A stretch of DNA of 64,000 nt, from contig CAZKIO010000023.1 of NCBI GenBank assembly GCA_964552795.1, forward strand, positions 1 to 64,000. Reading direction: 5' to 3'. The stretch comes from JAEUHZ01 sp964552795. GTDB lineage: Bacteria; Planctomycetota; UBA1135; GCA-002686595. Shown one piece after another: positions 7,342 to 17,469 of the stretch. Each line of letters starts with the position of its first letter. Positions within the stretch are counted from its first letter, which is position 1. A model generated the notes under the pieces. It was not told the DNA's origin. It was given only the letters and a program-made list of their open reading frames with translations, and did not search any database. A program made the translations under genes and the position numbers.

Positions 7342-9309
7342 TCAGCGCGCGCGCGGCGCGTCGCGGGTACCGGGCGTGCCCTTGGGGAAATACAGGTCGC
7401 AGAGGTTCCAGTTGGGATCGATGGCGGTCTCCTGGAAGCCGCGCAGCTTGCGCGACAGTGCGAACTTGCGCAGCGGCGCGTAGCAGAAGAGGTACGGCTG
7501 CAGCTCCATGATGCGCGCCTGCAGCCGGTGCCACACGCGCTGGCGGCGCTCGAAGTCCAGCTCGCGCTGGCCCTCCTCGATCAGCGCGTCGACGACCTCG
7601 TCCTGGAGGCCCACGAAGTTGCCGCCGCGCTTGTCGGGCGCGCCCCAGCGCGAGTGCCAGGCCTGCTCGGGGTCGGCCTCGGGCGCCATGGCCCAGCCCA
7701 GGGCGACGGCCTCGAACTCGCGCTTCTGCTTGCGCGCGTCGAGCACGTTGAAGTCCAGGGCCTGCACGTCGAGGCGCACGCCGGCGCGCGCCATGTCCTC
7801 CTGCAGCTTCGTGCCGAATCCGGACGCCGCGGGGTTGCCGGGCGTGATCAGGAGCTCGATGCGCAGCGGCACGCCGTCCTTGTCGCGCACGCCGTCGCCG
7901 TCGCGGTCGATCCAGCCGGCCTCGATCAGCAGGCGCTGCGCGGCCGCCGGATCGAACGCGAGCGGCGCGATCGACGGGTCGGCGGCCGGCGAATGCGGCA
8001 GGAACGGGCCGTTCATGGTCTCGGCCAGGCCGCGGTAGTAGCTCTGGCGGAAGGCCTCCAGGTCCGCCAGGTGCGCCAGCGCGCGGCGCACGCGCGGATC
8101 GGACAGCTTGGGCGACAGGTTGTTCCAGCCGACGTACCAGTACTGCTGCGCGCGGTGCGTGCCCTTGTAGTAGCGGCGGGTGAACTCCGGCGACGCGGCC
8201 TGCGCGCCGAAGTAGTCGTCGGAGCCGATCGTGTCGAGGAAGTCGAGCTCGCCGGCGGCCAGCGCGCGGAACGCCGGGCCCAGCTCGCGGATCTCGCGCC
8301 AGCGGATCGTGTCGACGTAGCCGCCGCTCGCCGGGTCGAACCAGCCGTCGAAGCGCACAAGGTCCAGCGTGTCCCCCTGCCAGCTCGCGACGCGGTACGG
8401 CCCCAGGCCGACGAACTCGCGGTTGTGCACGTTCTCGTTCACGCACGCGGCGACGTCGGCCGGCCCGGGCGTCCATTCCGGGTCCGCCTCGCGCCGCTGC
8501 TGGTGGAACGCGGGATCGGCCTTGGCGTGGTCGGGATCCGTCGGGTCGTACAGGTGGCGCGGCATCAGGAACAGGTCGCCGACCGTGATCAGCGCGTGGA
8601 AGTACTGCCGCTCGTACACGAAGCGCACCGTGTGCGCGTCGAGCGCCGTCGCCTCGAGGATCTTCTCGTGCTGCCAGCGCTTCTCGTCGCACTTCACCTC
8701 GGGGTTGCGGTAGATGCTCCACGAGAACACCACGTCGTGCGCGTCGAACGGGTGACCGTCGTGCCACACGACGTCGTCGCGCAGCTTGAAGGTGAACACC
8801 GTCCCGCGCTCGAGCGACTCGAACTCGGACTTGGGGTACGCCTGCTCCCCGTCCGCGCCGCGGAGCACGTACGTCTCGCCGCGCTCCACGACCTGGCCGA
8901 ACAGGACGCCGCCCTGCGCGCGGCCCTTGCGCCGCACCAGCGTGTCCTCGATCTCGACCGAGCGCGCGAGCTGCGGCACGAATTCCAGCGTGCGCGCGTC
9001 GTAGCGCATGAGCCACGCATGCGCGTACCCAAGGATGCGCCGCGTGTAGGCCGAGCTCGACAGCGCCTGGTTCAGGTGCCGCGGCAGCGAATCGGTGTGC
9101 GCCGTGATGCGCCCGCCCCAGGCCGGCTCGGGCAGCGGCGGCCGGCGCCCGTCGGGCCCCGGCTGGTGGTCCGGATGGAACGCGTCGACCGGCGCCAGCT
9201 CGACGCGCCCGCCCTGCCAAGGCGCGACCGCCGCGCCCGCCGTCCCGCGGACGGCGATGGCGGCGAGGCCGGCCGCGACGGCCAGGGGGACGCTCGCGAA
9301 GAGGCGCAT
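7342..9309 (-). CDS. oppA: Peptide ABC transporter substrate-binding protein (SBP family 5), operon 1
   Basis: The 655-residue extracytoplasmic solute-binding protein would deliver peptides or similar solutes to OppBC. The ATG at 9309 gives a signal peptide (MRLFASVPLAVAAGLAAIAV...) ending in an Ala-rich site; the frame upstream has no family similarity. SBP_bac_5 features include 'RDDVVWHDGHPFDAHDVVFS', 'SDPRVRRALAHL' and a C-terminal 'ITPGNPAASGFGTKLQEDM' region. No lipobox Cys is seen, so it is probably released or held by its signal region. It is the first gene of operon 1; its promoter should lie in 9310-9604, shared with the divergent second transporter. Confidence 0.88.
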   Translation of the reverse strand: MRLFASVPLAVAAGLAAIAVRGTAGAAVAPWQGGRVELAPVDAFHPDHQPGPDGRRPPLPEPAWGGRITAHTDSLPRHLNQALSSSAYTRRILGYAHAWLMRYDARTLEFVPQLARSVEIEDTLVRRKGRAQGGVLFGQVVERGETYVLRGADGEQAYPKSEFESLERGTVFTFKLRDDVVWHDGHPFDAHDVVFSWSIYRNPEVKCDEKRWQHEKILEATALDAHTVRFVYERQYFHALITVGDLFLMPRHLYDPTDPDHAKADPAFHQQRREADPEWTPGPADVAACVNENVHNREFVGLGPYRVASWQGDTLDLVRFDGWFDPASGGYVDTIRWREIRELGPAFRALAAGELDFLDTIGSDDYFGAQAASPEFTRRYYKGTHRAQQYWYVGWNNLSPKLSDPRVRRALAHLADLEAFRQSYYRGLAETMNGPFLPHSPAADPSIAPLAFDPAAAQRLLIEAGWIDRDGDGVRDKDGVPLRIELLITPGNPAASGFGTKLQEDMARAGVRLDVQALDFNVLDARKQKREFEAVALGWAMAPEADPEQAWHSRWGAPDKRGGNFVGLQDEVVDALIEEGQRELDFERRQRVWHRLQARIMELQPYLFCYAPLRKFALSRKLRGFQETAIDPNWNLCDLYFPKGTPGTRDAPRAR

Positions 9310-9604
9310 GGGGACCCGGAGAGGAGCGCTACCCCGGCCGGGGGCGCCGGTGACGCTCCGCGCGGGACCGTAGCCCGCGCGCCGGCCACGAAGCAAGCCG
9401 GGAGGCCGGCCCCCTCGGCCGCGGATGCCGTCGCCGCAAGTCCAGCCGGGAGCGGGGACTGCACGGACACGCGCCGCCGAGCCGGGCCCCGCGCCGCGAA
9501 CGCACCCGCGGGCGCCGGGCCCGGCGAGTTGCGCGGAACGCCTCCGCAACCGAGGGAGCCGGCCTCTGTTGCGGGGCCCCTCCGCGGGCTTCTATGGTGC
9601 CGTC
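9310..9604. promoter_or_regulatory. Divergent promoter region between the two opp operons
   Basis: These 295 bases separate the start codons of two oppA genes that point away from each other, so both operon promoters and any shared operator must be here or inside the 5' coding ends. I see no recognisable sigma-70 boxes, no convincing operator palindrome and no small gene. The assignment rests on geometry alone. Confidence 0.4.
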
Positions 9605-11398
9605 ATGAGTGCCGCACGCGCCGCGCGCACGGCGCGGCTCTCTGCGCTGATCCTGGTTCCCGGCCTCCTGATCCTGGCGGCCGCGCGAGCCCTGTCGGGC
9701 GCCCGCCTGCCGCCCGCGGACTTCGCCTGGGTGAACGGCGCGGAGCCCAGTTCGCTGGATCCCCAGCAGGTGACCGGCGTGCCCGAGATCCGGCTGGTGC
9801 GGGCGCTGTACGAGGGCCTCGTGGTGCGCCATCCGGAGACGACGCGGCCGATCCCGGGGATGGCCGAGTCGTGGTCCGTCTCGGACGACGGCCTGGTGTG
9901 GACGTTCCGCGTTCGCGCGGGTTCGCTGTGGACCGACGGCGCGGAGGTGACGGCGGACGACTTCGTGTACTCCTGGCGGCGCCTCCTGGACCCGCGCACG
10001 GCGGCGCAGTTCGCGGACCTGCTCTACTGCGTGCGCGGCGCGCGGGCGTGGGCCGCGGACGTCGGCGCCGACGGCGCGCCGCGCGGCGATTTCGACGCGC
10101 GGGTCGGCCTGCGCAGCGCGGGTCCGCGCACGCTCGTCGTCGAGCTCGAATACCCCGTCGACCACTTCCTGGAGCTGGCGGTCAGCGCGCCCTTGTGCCC
10201 CGTCAGCCGCCGCGCGCTGGAGGCCGCGCAGGCGCGCTGGCCGCGCACGTGGCGCGTCGAGTGGCTGAAGCCGGGGAACCTCGTCACCAATGGGCCCTAC
10301 CTGCTGGCGGAGCGGCGCATCCACGACCGCATCCGGCTCGTGCGCCACGCCGGCTACTGGGACGCGCGCTCGGTCGCGTTCGAGACCGTCGACGTGCTGG
10401 CGTCCGAGCAGCTCTCGACCAACCTCAACCTGTACCTGACGGGCGCCGTGGGCCTCCTGGACGAAGTGCCCGCGACCGCGGTGCCGCGCCTCGCGGGACG
10501 CGAGGACTTCCAGCCCGAACCGTACCTCGCGAGCTCGTTCCTGCGCGTCAACGTCACGCGGCCGCCGCTCGACGACCGCCGCGTGCGGCGCGCGCTGGCG
10601 TTGGCCATCGACCGCCGGGCGCTCACCTCGAAGGTCACGCGCGGGGGCGAGGTGCCGTCGTGGTCGCTGGTGCCCGCGTGCCTGCCGGACTGGAACGGCG
10701 CGCGGATGCTCCGCGCAGAAACCGCCGATCCGGACGCGGCCTTCCGCGCCGATTGCGAGGAGGCGCGGGCGCTGCTCGCCGAGGCCGGCTACGGCCCGTC
10801 GCGCCCGGTGCCGCCGATCGAGCTGCACTTCGCGTCGCAGGCGACGAACAAGGACGTGTGCGAGGTCGTCGCCGACACGTGGCGGCGCGAACTGGGCGTC
10901 GAGGCGCGCCTCGTCAATCAGGAGTGGAAGGTCGCGCTCGACGCACAGCGGCGCCTCGCCTACGACGTCTCGCGCTCCTCGTGGATCGCCGACTACGCCG
11001 ATGCGGCGACGTTCCTGGAGGTCTTCGCGCCGGGGGCGGACAACAACCGCACGGGCTGGAGCGACGCGGAGTACGGCGCGCTGCTCGAACGCGCGCGCCG
11101 CGCGCGCGGGCCCGAACGGCAGCGCCTGCTCGCCGCCGCCGAGGCGCGCCTGTTGGACGAGCTGCCGATCCTGCCGGTGTACACGTTCGCGGTCACGTCG
11201 CTGGTCGACCCGCGCCTCGGCGGCTTCTTCGCCAACGCGCTGGACGAGCACTTCCCCAAGTTCTGGTACTGGATGGACGACGCGGAGCTGGCCGAGCGCC
11301 GCGCAGCGCTGCCGCAGGGCGTGCGCCGCGTCGACGGCCGCGGTCCGCCGGGCGGCCTGAACGCGCCGTCGCGCGCGGCGGGAAGCGCGCCGCGATGA
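9605..11398 (+). CDS. oppA: Peptide ABC transporter substrate-binding protein (SBP family 5), operon 2
   Basis: The 597-residue solute-binding protein begins at ATG 9605, with a membrane/signal segment at residues of about 12-30. It has the OppA-like opening 'GAEPSSLDPQQVTGVPEIRL', 'YEGLVVRHPET', 'VWTFRVRAGSLWTDGAEVTADDFVYSWRRLLDP' pattern and 'RVRRALALAIDRRALT' near the middle. This is closer to the OppA/MppA oligopeptide group than the first oppA is. Its tail holds a 'PILPVYTFAVTSLVDPRLGG' block, usual for OppA. It is followed by an ATGA overlap into oppB. Confidence 0.88.
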   Translation: MSAARAARTARLSALILVPGLLILAAARALSGARLPPADFAWVNGAEPSSLDPQQVTGVPEIRLVRALYEGLVVRHPETTRPIPGMAESWSVSDDGLVWTFRVRAGSLWTDGAEVTADDFVYSWRRLLDPRTAAQFADLLYCVRGARAWAADVGADGAPRGDFDARVGLRSAGPRTLVVELEYPVDHFLELAVSAPLCPVSRRALEAAQARWPRTWRVEWLKPGNLVTNGPYLLAERRIHDRIRLVRHAGYWDARSVAFETVDVLASEQLSTNLNLYLTGAVGLLDEVPATAVPRLAGREDFQPEPYLASSFLRVNVTRPPLDDRRVRRALALAIDRRALTSKVTRGGEVPSWSLVPACLPDWNGARMLRAETADPDAAFRADCEEARALLAEAGYGPSRPVPPIELHFASQATNKDVCEVVADTWRRELGVEARLVNQEWKVALDAQRRLAYDVSRSSWIADYADAATFLEVFAPGADNNRTGWSDAEYGALLERARRARGPERQRLLAAAEARLLDELPILPVYTFAVTSLVDPRLGGFFANALDEHFPKFWYWMDDAELAERRAALPQGVRRVDGRGPPGGLNAPSRAAGSAPR

Positions 11399-12384
11399 CG
11401 CGTTTCCTCGCACGCCGCCTGGGCTGGGCCGTCCTGACCGTCTTCGCGGTCGCCACCTTGTCGTTCTTCCTGATGCGCGGCGTGCGCGGCGGCCCGTTCG
11501 ACTCCGAGCGCAGCTCCAGCGAGGCCGTCGAGCGCAACCTGCGCGAGCGCTACCACCTCGACTGGCCGCTGTGGAAGCAGTACGCGCAGTACCTGGGACC
11601 GCTCAACCTCGACGCGCAGCGTGCGCGGTGGCTGGGCGGCGACGGCGCGCGCCCGTTCGGCGGCGTGCTGACGGGAGATCTGGGGCCGTCGCTCCACTAC
11701 CGCGACGCCAGCGTCAACGACGTGCTGGCGCAGTCCTTGCCGACGTCGATCGCGCTGGGCCTCCTGGCCCTCTCGTGGGCCGTCGTCGCCGGCGTGGGCG
11801 CGGGGGTCTTCGCGGCGCTCAAGCGCGGCACGACGCTCGACGTCGCGCTGCGCCTCCTGGCGACGACCGGCATCGCCGTGCCGAACTTCGCGGTCGCGGG
11901 CCTGCTGATCCTGGCGTTCGCGATCGCGTGGCCGGTGCTGCCCGTGGCGGGTCACGGCTCGCTGGCGCACCTCGTCCTGCCGTCGCTCGCGCTGGGCGCG
12001 CCGTTCGCGGCCTACATCGCGCGCCTCGCGCGCAGCGGCATGCTCGAGGCGCTGGGCCAGGACTGGATCCGCACCGCGCGCGCCAAGGGCCTCCCCGCGC
12101 GCCTCGTCGTGCTGCGCCACGCCCTGCGCGCCGGGATCCTGCCCGTCGTCAGCTACCTGGGGCCGGCGGCGGCCGGCGTGCTGACCGGCTCGCTCGTGAT
12201 CGAGCGCATCTTCGCCATCCCCGGCACCGGATCGCACTTCGTGAACAGCGCGCTCAACCGCGACTACACGCTGGCGATGGGCGTCACGATCCTCTACACG
12301 GCGCTCGTCTGCGGCCTCAACCTGCTGGTGGACGTGGTCTACACGGTGCTCGACCCGCGCATCGCGCTGGAGGACGAGGCGTGA
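11395..12384 (+). CDS. oppB: ABC transporter permease (OppB-like), operon 2
   Basis: The 329-residue permease opens with 'RFLARRLGWAVLTVFAVATLSFFLMR', the classic first helix of OppB. The EAA loop reads 'ARAKGLPARLVVLRHALRAG', followed by 'LTGSLVIERIFAIPGTGSHF', which matches OppB strongly. Length is near the family norm. The ATG at 11395 overlaps the oppA stop, and the stop overlaps the next GTG, showing tight coupling. Confidence 0.9.
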   Translation: MTRFLARRLGWAVLTVFAVATLSFFLMRGVRGGPFDSERSSSEAVERNLRERYHLDWPLWKQYAQYLGPLNLDAQRARWLGGDGARPFGGVLTGDLGPSLHYRDASVNDVLAQSLPTSIALGLLALSWAVVAGVGAGVFAALKRGTTLDVALRLLATTGIAVPNFAVAGLLILAFAIAWPVLPVAGHGSLAHLVLPSLALGAPFAAYIARLARSGMLEALGQDWIRTARAKGLPARLVVLRHALRAGILPVVSYLGPAAAGVLTGSLVIERIFAIPGTGSHFVNSALNRDYTLAMGVTILYTALVCGLNLLVDVVYTVLDPRIALEDEA

Positions 12385-13432
12385 GCGGCCCGCGCCGCGA
12401 GGACGCGCAACGCCTGGAGCGCGCACTCGCCGCGCCGGGCCCGTGGCGCCGCGCGTGGCAGGACCTGCGCGCCAACCGCGCGGCCTTCGTCTGCCTCGTG
12501 TTCCTGGGCCTCGTCGCGCTCGTGAGCCTCCTGGCGCCGCTGCTGCCGCTCCCCTCGCCCGTGGCCATCGAGCTCCAGCTCGAGCCGCTGCCGCCCGTCG
12601 CGCCGTGGGAAGCGCTGTTCGTCGAGGGGTTCCGGCCGGAGTACTGGAAGCTCGGCGCGCTCGACCAGGCGCTGGTGGAGCTGCGCCAGGACCTGTTCGG
12701 CACGTGGCAGACCGCGCACTGGCTGGGCACCGACTCCAAGGGCCGCGACCTCTTGTCGCGCGTGGTGTGGGGCAGCCGCACGTCGCTGGCCGTGGGCCTG
12801 CTCGCGACGCTGACGAGCCTGCTCATCGGCGTCACCTGGGGCGCGCTCGCGGGCCTGGTGGGCGGGCGCGTCGACGAGATCCTGATGCGCATCGTCGACG
12901 CCCTGTACTCGTTGCCGTTCATCTTCGTCGTGATCTTCCTGATCACGATCCTCGACGGCTGGCGCGACGTCCTGCGCGACACCCTGGGACTGGACCGCGA
13001 GTCCCTGTTCTACGTCACCATCGGTCTCTTCTACTGGCTCACGATGGCGCGCGTCGTGCGCGGCCAGGTGCTGCAACTGCGCGGGGCGGAGTTCCTCGAC
13101 GCCGCGCGCCTCGCCGGCGCGCGCTGGCCGTGGCTGCTGCGCGTCCACGTGCTGCCCAACGTGATGGGCATCGTCCTCGTCTACCTGACGCTGTCGATCC
13201 CCTCGATCCTCCTGTTCGAGTCGTTCCTGTCGTTCCTGGGCCTGGGCATCGAGCCGCCGAAGGTGAGCTGGGGCCTGCTCGCCGTCGACGGCACGGACGC
13301 GCTCAACCCGCTCAAGATCGACTGGTGGCTGGTGGCCGCGCCGGCGGGCGCGATGGCCAGCGTGCTGCTGGCGTTGAACGTGCTCGGCGACGGCCTGCGC
13401 GACGCGCTCGATCCGCGCCTGGGAGAGCGGCG

Positions 13433-13436
<4 letters not shown>
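12381..13436 (+). CDS. oppC: ABC transporter permease (OppC-like), operon 2
   Basis: The 351-residue permease starts at GTG 12381 within the GTGA shared with oppB. It has an N-terminal cytoplasmic segment, a first helix near residues 36-58, then 'HWLGTDSKGRDLLSRVVWGSR', the conserved OppC block. The EAA region reads 'AARLAGARWPWLLRVHVLPN', and the C-terminus ends 'LGDGLRDALDPRLGERR', typical for the family. Unlike its counterpart in operon 1, it has only a modest N-terminal expansion (residues of about 60-105). Confidence 0.9.
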
Positions 13437-14427
<991 letters not shown>

Positions 14428-14431
<4 letters not shown>

Positions 14432-15423
14432 CGCTGCTCGCCGTGAGCGACCTCGCCGTGCGCTTCGCCCGGCGACGGCGCGGACTCTTCGCGCGCGCGC
14501 CGGATCCCGTCCGCGCCGTGGACGGCGTCTCCTTCGAGCTCGCGCGCGGCGCCGCGCTGGGCCTCGTGGGCGAGTCGGGCTCGGGCAAGTCGACGACCGC
14601 GCGCGCGATCGTCGGCCTGCTGCGGCCCAGCGCGGGCAGCGTGCACCTCGGCGGCGCCGAGATCAGCGCGCTGTCGCCGCGTGCGCGCCGGCCCTTCCGG
14701 CGCCGCATCCAGATGGTGTTCCAGGACCCCTCGGGGGCGCTCGATCCGCGCATGACGGTGGGTTCGATCGTCGCCGAGCCGCTCGCGATCCAGGGCGTCG
14801 GCACGCGCCGCGAGCGTGCCGCGCGCGCCGCGGCGCTGCTCGAGTCGGTGGGCCTGGACGCGTCCGCACGGGAGCGCTGGCCGCACGAATTCTCCGGCGG
14901 CCAGCGCCAGCGGATCGGGATCGCGCGCGCGCTGGCGCTGGAACCCGAAGTGCTCGTGCTCGACGAGCCCGTCAGCGCTCTCGACGTGTCCGTGCAGGCG
15001 CAGGTCGTCAACCTGCTGGCCGATCTGCGCGCGCGCCTGGGGCTCTCCTACCTGTTCATCGCGCACGACCTCGCCGTCGTGCGGCAGGTGTGCGAGGAGG
15101 TCGCTGTGATGTACCTGGGCCGCATCGTCGAGCGCGGCCCGCGCGAGGAGCTGTTCGCGAACCCGCGCCATCCGTACACGCAGGCGCTGCTCTCCGCGGT
15201 GCCCGTGCCCGATCCCGCGATCGAGAGCACGCGCGAGCGCATCGTGCTGGCCGGCGACCCGCCGTCACCGTCGCGACCGCCGAGCGGCTGCGCGTTCCAC
15301 CCGCGCTGCCCGATCCGGCACCTGGTGCCCAACGACCGCTGCCGGACGGAACGGCCGGAATTGCGTCCGGCGGGACGCAGTTCCGTGGCGTGTCACGCGT
15401 CGATTCGGAGTCAGGACGAGTAG
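14428..15423 (+). CDS. oppF: Peptide ABC transporter ATPase (OppF-like), operon 2
   Basis: The 331-residue last gene of operon 2 starts at GTG 14428, overlapping the oppD stop. Walker A GESGSGKS, 'QMVFQDPSGALDPRMTV', LSGGQ-type signature (FSGGQRQRIGIARALAL), Walker B VLVLDEP and 'FIAHDLAVVRQV' are intact. It keeps the C-terminal Cys cluster 'GCAFHPRCPIRHLVPNDRC', unlike the operon 1 oppF. Its TAG stop lies inside the left arm of a long hairpin, so the transcript probably ends immediately. Confidence 0.9.
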
Positions 15424-15461
15424 CACGCGCGAACGTGTGCTATTCGTCCTGACTCCGTATC
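15402..15461. terminator. Long hairpin, probable bidirectional terminator (REP-like)
   Basis: Bases 15402-15429 and 15434-15461 are reverse complements at 25 of 28 positions around a 4-base cgaa loop, and two of the mismatches become G-U pairs in RNA read from the plus strand. It starts inside the oppF coding end and stops 6 bp short of the convergent gene's stop at 15467. It lacks a T-run. Its length and near-perfection go beyond an ordinary terminator, and a REP-type origin is possible. Confidence 0.65.
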
Positions 15462-15466
15462 GGCTC

Positions 15467-16594
15467 CTACGGCGCCCAGTTGATCGTCAGGCCGTTCGAC
15501 AGGTTGAACGCTGCGGCCGTGCAGAAAGCGGCGCTGTTGCGGTACCAGACCTGGTAGTGCCGCACGCCGCCGCCGCCGGGCAGCATCCCGCGCACGGACA
15601 CCAGGGGGTCCGTGCCTACGCCGAAGCCGTACTCGGCCACGCCGGCGGCCGTCACCTTGGTGCCCAGGCGGATGATGCTGCTGGTCACGCACAAGAGTCC
15701 GTCGCCGAATTGCGCGCCGTTGCCGCCGTTCTGCTGGGCGTTGCCCTGGAAGAACAGCGCGCTCGTGGTGGGCGGCAGGTTCTCGACGCGCAGCTTGACC
15801 TGGTCGTTGCTGACGCTCGCGATGCCCGAGGCCGAGATCTTCCCGCCCGTGCCGAAGCTGTTCGCGCAGCCCTCGCCCGCGCCGCCCGACTGGCCCGGAT
15901 CGCACGGGCACAGCACCGCGCCCGTCCCGTCGCCGAAGCAGTACGGCGTGCCCACGCCGCCGCCGCCCGTGCAACTCGCGCGCTTGTACTTGACGTAGAT
16001 GACCCAGTCGCCGCTGCCGCCCAGCGCGCAGAAGTCGTAGAAGCCCGGCGGCAGGCCCGAGACCGCCTTGATCTTGTTGCGACCGGGCGTGCAGCCGTTG
16101 CCGTCCTCGATCGTCGAGGGCGCGCCGGGCCCGACCACCGTCTGGTCGTTGGTGTTGAAGAAGCGGATGCCCACCGCGAACGGCGGCGCGTTGATCGTCG
16201 CCACGGGGGCCGTCGCCGTGATGTCGAACTCGTTGATGAACCCGTCCGTCATCTGCGGCGCGAAGTACTGGTACGCCGGGGTCGCGGCGCCGGTGGGGTT
16301 CGATGTGTAGACCACGAGCGAATCCTCGACCGTCTGCGGCGCGCCGCCCGACTGCGAGCCCCAGCCGATGCCGATCTTCGTGATCTGGATCGGGTAGTCC
16401 GCCGCGGGGATCATCCCGGCCACGATGATGGTCAGCGCCTCCTCGTTGGCGACGAAGCACGGACACGTGATCGTGCCGGCGCCGACGTAGGTCTGGATCG
16501 GGCCGTTCTCGGGGCACTGCGCCCGCGCCGACGGCGCGGCGGCGAGCAGGGCACCGAGGAGCGGGAGGAACGGGCGGACGGGTTGACGCAGCAT
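15467..16594 (-). CDS. Secreted protein with planctomycete-type Cys-rich C-terminal domain
   Basis: The 375-residue protein has a signal peptide (MLRQPVRPFLPLLGALLAAA, cleaved after ARA). ATG 16594 was chosen because the longer open frame only adds a Pro/Ala-rich non-signal stretch. The N-terminal half (about 28-230) is a beta-rich domain with several Cys and no known motif. From 'TPYCFGDGTGAVLCPCDPG' on comes a C-terminal domain with GEGCANS, 'LFFQGNAQ', 'GDGLLCV' and the final 'YQVWYRNSAAFCTAAAFNLS' block. The same domain ends the protein encoded at 43840-45591. It is probably an extracellular or envelope structural protein; the function is unknown. Confidence 0.75.
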   Translation of the reverse strand: MLRQPVRPFLPLLGALLAAAPSARAQCPENGPIQTYVGAGTITCPCFVANEEALTIIVAGMIPAADYPIQITKIGIGWGSQSGGAPQTVEDSLVVYTSNPTGAATPAYQYFAPQMTDGFINEFDITATAPVATINAPPFAVGIRFFNTNDQTVVGPGAPSTIEDGNGCTPGRNKIKAVSGLPPGFYDFCALGGSGDWVIYVKYKRASCTGGGGVGTPYCFGDGTGAVLCPCDPGQSGGAGEGCANSFGTGGKISASGIASVSNDQVKLRVENLPPTTSALFFQGNAQQNGGNGAQFGDGLLCVTSSIIRLGTKVTAAGVAEYGFGVGTDPLVSVRGMLPGGGGVRHYQVWYRNSAAFCTAAAFNLSNGLTINWAP

Positions 16595-16618
16595 GGGTGC
16601 GGATCCTCGAGGGGGCTT

Positions 16619-16642
16619 GGGGGGGCTGGACGCAGCCCCCCC
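16619..16642. promoter_or_regulatory. Perfect 9-bp GC stem in a divergent leader region
   Basis: Bases 16619-16627 (seven G then ct) pair perfectly with 16634-16642 (ag then seven C) around a ggacgc loop. It is 25 bp upstream of the minus-strand start at 16594 and 108 bp upstream of the ATPase start at 16750, so it may fall in the 5' leader of either gene. No T-run follows on either strand. Role unknown. Confidence 0.4.
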
Positions 16643-16749
16643 GGCCGAGGCTACCCGAGCCCCGCGACCCGTCAAGGAGGCGCGCGGACTCCGCCGCGAT
16701 CGTGGGAGAACGCGGGGGCGCGGACCGCTATCCTCGCGCCCTTCGCCGC

Positions 16750-17469
16750 ATGATCCGCGTCACGCGAGCCACCAAGCACTACGGCGCGACCGTCGCCGTC
16801 GAGGACGCCAGCTTCGAGGTCCGGCCCGGGGAGGTCGTCGGGTTCCTCGGGCCCAACGGCGCGGGCAAGACCACGCTCCTGCGCATGCTCGCGACCAGCA
16901 TCGCGCCGACGCGCGGCGAGGTGGTCGTCGCCGGCTTCGACGCCGTGGCCGAGCCGCTGGAGGCGCGCGCGCGCTGTGGCTACCTGCCCGAGCACAACCC
17001 GCTGTTCGAGCCCATGCGGGTGCTGGAATGGCTCGACTTCGCCGGCACGGTGCACGGCCTCGCCGGCGCGCGCCTGCGCGAGCGGCGCGCCTGGGTCGTC
17101 GAGCGCTGCGCGCTGGGCGAGGTCCTGAAGAAGCGCATCCGCGAGTGCTCGAAGGGCTTCCGCCAGCGCATCGGCCTGGCGGCGGCCTTGATCCACGACC
17201 CGCCGGTGCTGCTGCTCGACGAGCCGACGCACGGTCTCGATCCGCTGCAGGTCGTCGCCTTCCGCGACCTGGTGCGCGAGCTGCGACCGGGGCGCGCGAT
17301 CCTGCTCTCCAGCCACGTGCTGGCCGAGGTCGCCGAGTCCAGCGACCGGCTGCTGGCCATCCAGCGCGGCCGCATCGTGCTCGACCGCACGCTGGGCGAG
17401 CTGCGCTCCGACGGCACGGCGGTCGAGGCCCAGGTCCTCGCGGCGTTCGCCGCGGGAGCGCGCCCGTGA
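16750..17469 (+). CDS. ABC-2 type transporter ATPase (GldA/NatA-like)
   Basis: The 239-residue cytoplasmic ATPase has Walker A GPNGAGKT at about residues 37-44, 'GYLPEHNPLF' Q-loop region, signature variant 'CSKGFRQRIGLAAALIHDP', Walker B VLLLDEP and 'LLSSHVLAEV' with the switch His. The 'ECSKGFRQR' form is typical for GldA/NatA-type exporters. It starts at ATG 16750, close to the 5' end of the transcript. Its stop overlaps the GTG of the permease, making it the first gene of a four-gene coupled cassette with a GldF-like permease, a GldG-like protein and a DUF4340-like protein. The transported substrate is unknown. Confidence 0.88.
   Translation: MIRVTRATKHYGATVAVEDASFEVRPGEVVGFLGPNGAGKTTLLRMLATSIAPTRGEVVVAGFDAVAEPLEARARCGYLPEHNPLFEPMRVLEWLDFAGTVHGLAGARLRERRAWVVERCALGEVLKKRIRECSKGFRQRIGLAAALIHDPPVLLLDEPTHGLDPLQVVAFRDLVRELRPGRAILLSSHVLAEVAESSDRLLAIQRGRIVLDRTLGELRSDGTAVEAQVLAAFAAGARP

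Noticed and set aside
6157..11394. Very long plus-strand open frame before oppB2
   Set aside because: It passes antisense through operon 1 and out of phase through oppA2; only the part from 11395 has the OppB motifs.
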